Source: an uncultured Kangiella sp.
Lineage (GTDB): Bacteria > Pseudomonadota > Gammaproteobacteria > Enterobacterales > DSM-103792
Direction: 5' to 3'
Assembly: GCA_946480585.1 (NCBI GenBank)
Contig: CAMLKQ010000044.1
Location: 1-11,428 of the forward strand
Length of the DNA stretch: 11,428 bases
Under the pieces are notes generated by a model. The model saw only the letters and a list, made by a program, of their open reading frames with translations. It was not told the DNA's origin and ran no database searches. Below are positions 6,898 through 11,428 of this stretch, one piece after another (the stretch's first letter is position 1; each line of letters opens with the position of its first letter). A program made the translations under genes and the position numbers.

Positions 6898-8256
6898 TCA
6901 GATCGCTTCGTCGCTTTCGTAAGCGGCGGCTTCGGCTTCCAGCACTTCCTGTTCGGCCCAGTCGAGCGACTCGGTGTCTTCCTCGGAGTAGGCGCTGTCT
7001 TCACTGCCCGGCGTGTACGGCTGGCCATTGACCAGGATCTGGCCCTGACGCAGCTGCACGACAACCTTGCCTTGTTCATCGGCAAAACCGGCGAACTCGG
7101 CCGGTGCCCAGGCAGCGATCAGCTGCGGCGACGCGCTGATGTTCAGGTCGGCTTCGGCCTGCGCGAACAGCTGCATCGGATCAGCCGGGGCGTCGGCTGC
7201 CTGTTGCGGCAATTTGGCAACCAGTTGCAGCGAGAACGGCTGGCCCTGGATGTCCGCTTTCAGCGGATCGATGCGCAATTCGGCGCCGTGCTGGAACAGC
7301 GCCATGACATCGGCAAACACCGTTTCCATTTGCTCCGGCGTCATCGCGGCCTGATTCAGTTGATCCAGCTTTTGCAGCGCCGCCATCGACAGGTTGTTCA
7401 GCTCAAGGTGCAGGCTGCCGTCCTTGACCATTTCCTGGCCGAGGAAATTGACTTTGGCCAGCGACATGTCGACCGCGCTGCTGACTTTCTCGCCGCTGCT
7501 GTCGAGGCTTTGCTTGCCGGTAATTTTCATCGCGTCCATCACGAACGCTTCCATCTCGCCCTGTTTGGCGCTGATGCGGGTGATGTGATAGCTGCCTTCG
7601 CCAATCTGCACGTTCTGGCTGTAATAGGTACCGGCCCAGTCAAAGCCCATGTCTTCAACTTTGAGCTCGCCCATTTCGCTGGCGAACACGAAACCCGGCC
7701 ACGCGAAATTGGCCGACATCGCCTTGTCGCTCGGATCGTAGTCCACCACCATGTCGCCGCGCTGCAGGTTCAGCGTGCCGTTCGACAATTGCAGATCGCC
7801 TTCGGCGATGCGCAGGCGCGTGCTGGTGCCGCCACCAAAGCCGACATGGGCCGTCAGCCGTACCCGCTCATCGGCGAGTATGGTTTTGAAATCCTGCGGC
7901 CAATCCGGTTGGGCATCGAGCACGCTCTTGATGCCAAACGCGGCCGGCCGGAACGCGAAGGCGCTGTCCCAGAGAATCGGTCCGTGCACGACGGTGAACG
8001 GCTGCTCGAACAGCACCGGTGCACCGTCCGTTTCCGCGGCAAACGACGGATCCGAGAAAGTCACTTTGACGGTGCCATGCGAGCGGAACCAACCACGGTC
8101 ATAGCTGCCGATTTCCAGTTTCAGGGCCGGGCCGGCGTTAACCTTGGCCAGCTCCTCGGTGAACGCTTGTTCGGCACGAACGCCGCTATACCAAGCACCG
8201 GCGGACAGTGCCACCACAACGGCGGCACCGATGGCAGCCGGAATCCACTTATTCAT
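6898..8256 (-). CDS. YdgA-family (DUF945) membrane-anchored envelope protein
   Basis: The 452-residue protein matches the YdgA/DUF945 family by its N-terminal signature: one transmembrane anchor (about residues 5-22, IPAAIGAAVVVALSAGAW) followed directly by YSGVRAEQAFTEEL and then IGSYDRGWFRSHGTVKV. The rest is a long mixed beta-rich region with no catalytic motif I recognise, predicted to lie in the periplasm. E. coli YdgA is about 500 residues, so the length is close. The last 36 residues are strongly acidic, with 14 Asp/Glu and no Lys/Arg. The ATG at 8256 was preferred because AGGGAG lies about 10 bases upstream and the anchor follows at once; an in-frame start 16 codons earlier would put polar sequence before it. 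The biochemical role of the family is not well defined, and none is proposed here. Confidence 0.85.
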   Translation of the reverse strand: MNKWIPAAIGAAVVVALSAGAWYSGVRAEQAFTEELAKVNAGPALKLEIGSYDRGWFRSHGTVKVTFSDPSFAAETDGAPVLFEQPFTVVHGPILWDSAFAFRPAAFGIKSVLDAQPDWPQDFKTILADERVRLTAHVGFGGGTSTRLRIAEGDLQLSNGTLNLQRGDMVVDYDPSDKAMSANFAWPGFVFASEMGELKVEDMGFDWAGTYYSQNVQIGEGSYHITRISAKQGEMEAFVMDAMKITGKQSLDSSGEKVSSAVDMSLAKVNFLGQEMVKDGSLHLELNNLSMAALQKLDQLNQAAMTPEQMETVFADVMALFQHGAELRIDPLKADIQGQPFSLQLVAKLPQQAADAPADPMQLFAQAEADLNISASPQLIAAWAPAEFAGFADEQGKVVVQLRQGQILVNGQPYTPGSEDSAYSEEDTESLDWAEQEVLEAEAAAYESDEAI

Positions 8257-8324
8257 TCGCGTTTTGCTCCCTTGAAACGGGTTTGGTTGGCTTCGCAGCG
8301 GCACAGCGCCGACACGAACGCCGG

Positions 8325-8333
8325 ATTCTAACA
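8325..8333 (-). promoter_or_regulatory. Candidate extended -10 promoter for the DUF945 gene
   Basis: Just after the EamA stop codon the minus strand reads TGTTAGAAT, which fits the extended -10 pattern TGn-TATAAT with one mismatch. The best upstream hexamer, ATCGCA at a 16-base spacer, is a poor -35 box, which is tolerated in extended -10 promoters. It would start transcription about 60 bases before the DUF945 ATG. No terminator is seen between EamA and DUF945, so read-through is also possible. Confidence 0.35.
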
Positions 8334-8337
8334 GGCG

Positions 8338-9207
8338 TTATTGCTTTGCGATCGGTTCTCGTGCCGGCGCTGGCGTCAGCGTCAGCAGTGCGCCGCTGAC
8401 CACCAAGCCGGTCGCCAGCGCGACACTCCAGGACCAGGCTTGGCCGGTCACTTGCAGCAGCCACGCGGTGGACAGCACCGGCGTGGCGTAGGCAAGCACG
8501 CCGATCCGGCGCGGGTCGGCCCGCTTCATCGCCAAATCCCAGCAGACAAACGCGATACCCATCGGGCCGAGACTCAGGAGCAGCAGCCACGGCCAGTCGG
8601 CCGCGGCGATCGCGGTGGTCGGTTCAAATAGCCAGTGAATCAGCAAAGACGCCAGACCGGCGGCGCTGGCAAAACCGCCGACCGCCCAGCTTGAGAATGG
8701 CGGCAGTCGGCGCAGCTGCTGGGAATAGCAGGCCCAGATCAACGCCGCCAAAAATGCCAAGCCAAATCCAAGACCGGCATGGCTGCCGGAGGTCTGCAGC
8801 GGCTGATTGGCGATCACGGTCGCGGCACCGGCAAAGCCGAGCAGCGCTGCCAGCACCAGCCGTGCACTCAAGCGCAGTTGTCGATCGAACAGCGGCGACA
8901 GCAAGACAATGAGTAGCGGCCACAGGTAGTTGATCAGATTGGCCGCGACCGGCGGCGCCAGCCGCAGCGCTGAAAACAACAGCAGGTGATAACTGAACAA
9001 GGCGCCGCTGCCGATCAAAAAGGTGCGCCACGGCAAACGCCAATGCCGCCATTTCGGCAAGGTCACGCTCGCGCCGATCAGCAGCGACAAACCGGTCAGC
9101 AGAAACGGCGGCAGCGCGGACAATTGGGCAATGAGCGCGGCCAGCATCGACCACAACAAGATGGCGGCGAGCGCAGCCAGTACACCCAGCGAAGCAGAAA
9201 CTCTCAT
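8338..9207 (-). CDS. EamA/DMT-superfamily transporter, YddG-like
   Basis: The 289-residue protein is almost wholly hydrophobic, with about ten predicted transmembrane helices in two five-helix repeats, the standard EamA (drug/metabolite transporter) fold at normal family length. Recognisable stretches are FSYHLLLFSALRLAPPVAAN, then NYLWP at residues 93-97, and in the second repeat GPMGIAFVCWDLAMKR followed by GVLAYATPVLSTAWL. These resemble the YddG aromatic amino-acid exporter group, but substrate cannot be read from sequence alone. The ATG lies only 4 bases after the response-regulator stop and has no strong Shine-Dalgarno, so its translation is probably coupled to that gene. It ends 81 bases before the DUF945 start. 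Confidence 0.9.
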   Translation of the reverse strand: MRVSASLGVLAALAAILLWSMLAALIAQLSALPPFLLTGLSLLIGASVTLPKWRHWRLPWRTFLIGSGALFSYHLLLFSALRLAPPVAANLINYLWPLLIVLLSPLFDRQLRLSARLVLAALLGFAGAATVIANQPLQTSGSHAGLGFGLAFLAALIWACYSQQLRRLPPFSSWAVGGFASAAGLASLLIHWLFEPTTAIAAADWPWLLLLSLGPMGIAFVCWDLAMKRADPRRIGVLAYATPVLSTAWLLQVTGQAWSWSVALATGLVVSGALLTLTPAPAREPIAKQ

Positions 9208-9211
9208 GCGC

Positions 9212-9580
9212 TTACAGCCAGTCGGCCAGGGTCCCGTGCAGACTCTCGATCGTTATCGGCTTCTGCAGAAAACGCGCGTCTTCCGGCAATGGCCCAAATC
9301 GTTGCAGCTGCATCCGGTCATACGCGGTCAGCACCAGCATTTTTGGCCGCTGGTTCAATTTCGGCAACAGCGCATGCAGAAAGGTCAGCCCGTCAGCCTG
9401 CGGCATCGCCAAATCGGTGATGATCAAGTCCGGTTGGAAATTCGGTCCCATCGCCAGCGCGTTGAAACCATCCGGCACAGCGAGGATGTTGGCGTCTGGC
9501 AGCAATGCGGCCATCAGCAGTTTCAGCGCGTGGAGTTGATCGTTGTCATCCTCCACCAACAGCACTTTACTGACCGTCAT
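9212..9580 (-). CDS. Single-domain response regulator (CheY-like receiver only)
   Basis: The 122-residue protein consists of one phosphoacceptor receiver domain with no output domain. All key positions are present: acidic pocket Asp11/Asp12 in VEDDND, phosphorylation site Asp56 in IITDLAMPQADG, switch Thr85 in VLTAYD and Lys107 in FLQKPI. The ATG at 9580 was chosen because a GGAGG Shine-Dalgarno sits 7 bases upstream and the first beta strand (VSKVLLVEDD) begins at once; an in-frame start 10 codons earlier overlaps the mnmE stop. It lies 26 bases after mnmE and 4 bases before the transporter gene, so it is probably co-transcribed with both. No histidine kinase is visible, so its partner lies elsewhere. 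It could act by protein contact, as in chemotaxis or a phosphorelay. Confidence 0.92.
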   Translation of the reverse strand: MTVSKVLLVEDDNDQLHALKLLMAALLPDANILAVPDGFNALAMGPNFQPDLIITDLAMPQADGLTFLHALLPKLNQRPKMLVLTAYDRMQLQRFGPLPEDARFLQKPITIESLHGTLADWL

Positions 9581-9606
9581 GTGCGCGCCTCCATCAAGTC
9601 CAAGGT

Positions 9607-10971
9607 TCATTTGCCTATGCAGAACGAACTGAAAATCTTGCCGAGCAGATCATCGGCACTGAATTCGCCGGTGATGCTGTTCAGCTGTTGCTGGGCGAGC
9701 CGCAGATCTTCCGCCAGCAATTCGCCGGCGCGACGGATTTGCAATTGGTCGGCGCCATGTCGTATCAACTGCTGGGCCCGCTCGAGCGCATCGAGCTGGC
9801 GCCGGCGCGCCATGAACAGGCTTTCTTCTGGCGCAACGACACCGGCGAGCTGCTTGAGTCGCTGGCGCAACAGGGCAAGGCCGGCACCGGTTTGTGCCGA
9901 CAGCGCGATCACGGTCGCGCCGTGCTCGGGATGGGCACCCGCCGGCAGCCCGCTGAGATCGCATTTGTTGTGGATGACGGTGATCCGTTCAGCCGGCACC
10001 GGCAGTGCTTCTGCAAGGGGCCATAAGGCTTGCGGATCGGTTTCGCGGCTGTCGTTGCTGTCGACAACCAGGAGCAAGGCGTCGGCATCGTTCAGTTCGG
10101 CGCGAGCGCGCTGGATGCCGATCTGTTCAACCGGATCGTCGCTGTCGCGCAAACCGGCGGTGTCGATCAAATGAATCGGCAAGCCATCGACCGTGATGAG
10201 TTCGCGCAGCACATCACGGGTGGTGCCCGGAATATGGGTGACGATTGCACTGTCCTTGCCGGACAGTGCATTCAGCAACGAGGATTTGCCGGCATTCGGT
10301 TTGCCGGCGATGACGACCTTGATGCCTTCGCGCAGCACTTGACCCTGCCTCGATGCCGACAACAGCTCGGCCAGATTTTGCTCCAGCGCCGCAACATCAG
10401 CAGCCACTTTGCCGTCGGACAGAAAATCGATTTCTTCTTCCGGAAAATCGATCGCGGCTTCGACGTACATGCGCAGATGAATCAGCTGTTCGACCAGCGC
10501 ATGCACGCGCCGGGAAAATTCGCCCGACAGCGAGCGCATCGCCAAACGGGCAGCGGTTTCCGAACTCGCGTCAATCAAATCGGCGATGGCTTCGGCTTGC
10601 GCCAGATCGAGTTTGTCATTGAGAAACGCGCGCTCGGAAAATTCGCCCGGCCGCGCCATGCGCGCGCCGAGTTCCAGGCACCGGCGCAGCAAGCGATCGA
10701 GCACGACCGGGCCGCCGTGGCCTTGCAATTCCAGCACGTGTTCACCGGTAAAGGATTTCGGCGCGGCGAAATAGAGCGCCAGACCATCGTCAATGGCGAC
10801 GCCATCGGCGGCCTGAAAAAGTGCCCGCACCGCCAGTCGCGGCGTCGGCAGTTTGCCGAGCAGGGCTTCGGCGATCGCCGGCACCAATTCGCCCGAGACG
10901 CGGATCACACCGACCCCGGCACGACCGGCGGCAGTGGCAATAGCGGCGATGGTGTCGGTACTGGCTTTCAT
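9607..10971 (-). CDS. mnmE: tRNA uridine-5-carboxymethylaminomethyl modification GTPase MnmE (TrmE)
   Basis: With MnmG, MnmE makes the cmnm5 group on wobble uridine U34 of certain tRNAs, using a folate-derived one-carbon unit and GTP hydrolysis in the cytoplasm. The 454 residues equal the E. coli length. The N-terminal folate-binding domain (about 1-120) begins [14 protein letters not shown] and contains the VIRVSG block. A helical domain surrounds a G domain with G1 GKPNAGKS (223-230), G2 TTRD (250-253), G3 DTAG (270-273) and G4 NKCD (335-338). The protein ends in FCIGK, with catalytic Cys451 in the universal C-terminal motif. The start at 10971 matches the family; longer in-frame starts would run through the upstream hairpin into yidC. 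Shine-Dalgarno is weak. It lies downstream of yidC, the usual order near the origin in gammaproteobacteria. Confidence 0.98.
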   Translation of the reverse strand: MKASTDTIAAIATAAGRAGVGVIRVSGELVPAIAEALLGKLPTPRLAVRALFQAADGVAIDDGLALYFAAPKSFTGEHVLELQGHGGPVVLDRLLRRCLELGARMARPGEFSERAFLNDKLDLAQAEAIADLIDASSETAARLAMRSLSGEFSRRVHALVEQLIHLRMYVEAAIDFPEEEIDFLSDGKVAADVAALEQNLAELLSASRQGQVLREGIKVVIAGKPNAGKSSLLNALSGKDSAIVTHIPGTTRDVLRELITVDGLPIHLIDTAGLRDSDDPVEQIGIQRARAELNDADALLLVVDSNDSRETDPQALWPLAEALPVPAERITVIHNKCDLSGLPAGAHPEHGATVIALSAQTGAGLALLRQRLKQLAGVVAPEESLFMARRRQLDALERAQQLIRHGADQLQIRRAGELLAEDLRLAQQQLNSITGEFSADDLLGKIFSSFCIGK

Positions 10972-11036
10972 GAGTCGCGGTTCTGTTGCTGGCGGCTGAG
11001 CGGAGCGAAGCCGGAAATTTTTTCGGGGCCTGGAAA

Positions 11037-11092
11037 CGACTCGGCCCCGCCGGGCATCCATCTTAGCGGATGCCTGCGGCGGGGCCGAGTCG
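11037..11092 (-). terminator. Very long hairpin between yidC and mnmE (possible terminator)
   Basis: A 16-bp perfect outer stem (11037-11052 with 11077-11092) continues into a 7-bp inner stem (11053-11059 with 11068-11074). A 2-base bulge and an 8-base loop complete it, giving 23 pairs in all. It begins 18 bases after the yidC stop. Only TTTCC follows on the minus strand, so it lacks the classic U-run. It may end or slow transcription after yidC, or protect the yidC mRNA 3' end. No clear promoter for mnmE was found downstream, so some read-through is likely. Confidence 0.6.
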
Positions 11093-11110
11093 ACAAATGT
11101 CGGCTTGCGC

Positions 11111-11428
11111 TTACTTCTTCTGCGCCGCTTCGACTTCGATTTTCTTGGTGATGTAGGTCTGTTGGGCAATCGACAGCAGGTTGTTGACCAACCAGTACAG
11201 CACCAGACCCGCCGGGAACCACAGGAAGAACACCGACATGATGACCGGCAGGTACTGCATGATCTTCTGCTGCATCGGGTCCATGGTCGGGCTGACCGGC
11301 TGCATCTTCTGCATGACCCACATCGAGATGCCCATCAGGATCGGCAGCACGAAGTAGGGGTCCATGACCGACAGGTCCTTGATCCACAGCACGAAGCCGG
11401 CGTGGCGCAGCTCGACCGACTCCATCAG
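11111..11428 (-). CDS. yidC: Membrane protein insertase YidC, C-terminal part (5' end outside window)
   Basis: The last 106 residues of YidC/Oxa1, the inner-membrane insertase that works alone or with SecYEG. The visible part matches the conserved C-terminal core: [20 protein letters not shown], the segment [11 protein letters not shown] leading to a membrane helix, [30 protein letters not shown] covering the last two membrane helices, and the QQTYI sequence followed by a short Lys-rich tail (EVEAAQKK). The frame is open to the right edge, so the start and the periplasmic domain are not in the window. The gene precedes mnmE on the same strand with 139 bases between. Confidence 0.97.
   Translation of the reverse strand: MMESVELRHAGFVLWIKDLSVMDPYFVLPILMGISMWVMQKMQPVSPTMDPMQQKIMQYLPVIMSVFFLWFPAGLVLYWLVNNLLSIAQQTYITKKIEVEAAQKK

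Noticed and set aside
6727..8331. Plus-strand frame of 534 codons opposite DUF945
   Set aside because: Same codon-aligned antisense pattern; it also crosses the terminator and promoter region and shows no recognisable protein features.
11010..11030. Plus-strand T-run after an imperfect stem near the mnmE start
   Set aside because: The stem is weak and no plus-strand gene exists to terminate.
10030..11151. Plus-strand frame of 373 codons opposite mnmE
   Set aside because: Antisense to mnmE in codon register and runs through the intergenic hairpin into the yidC end.
10972..11169. 66-residue basic N-terminal extension of MnmE
   Set aside because: It starts at a TTG inside yidC, reads through the long hairpin, and is absent from the family; the start at 10971 gives the standard 454 residues.

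Overview
The window is GC-rich DNA in which every supported gene lies on the minus strand, so it reads from the right end (yidC) to the left end (alpha-2-macroglobulin). The yidC-mnmE order is the conserved arrangement found near the chromosomal origin in gammaproteobacteria. The YdgA/DUF945 protein also fits a gammaproteobacterium. No phage, IS, CRISPR, tRNA or rRNA sequence was recognised. I cannot name the genus.

Layout from right to left. (1) The 3' end of yidC (membrane insertase) is followed by a very long hairpin. (2) A tight set holds mnmE (tRNA U34-modifying GTPase), a stand-alone CheY-like receiver and a ten-TM EamA/DMT exporter, with gaps of 26 and 4 bases. (3) A YdgA-type DUF945 envelope protein has a candidate extended -10 promoter of its own and a clear hairpin terminator after it. 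(4) The last block looks like one operon. It holds a secreted trypsin-like serine protease, a FHA-domain protein with five membrane segments (overlapping the protease gene by 16 bases), and a very large alpha-2-macroglobulin (A2M) lipoprotein that runs off the left edge after 1493 visible residues. The A2M has an intact CVEQ thioester motif.

The most interesting part is block 4. It encodes a periplasmic protease, a membrane protein that could link cytoplasmic phospho-threonine recognition to the periplasm, and an A2M, whose family traps proteases. Bacterial A2M genes are best known beside the penicillin-binding protein gene pbpC, so a protease/FHA partner set is worth following up. The functional link between the three is inference from gene order.

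There is no gene-free stretch above 300 bases. The largest spacers are 139 bases (yidC-mnmE, with the long hairpin), 88 bases (DUF945-protease, with the terminator), 81 bases (EamA-DUF945, with the candidate promoter) and 76 bases (FHA-A2M, with two small tandem hairpins). Long plus-strand reading frames, including one of 1122 codons, are codon-aligned antisense shadows of the real genes and are not annotated.
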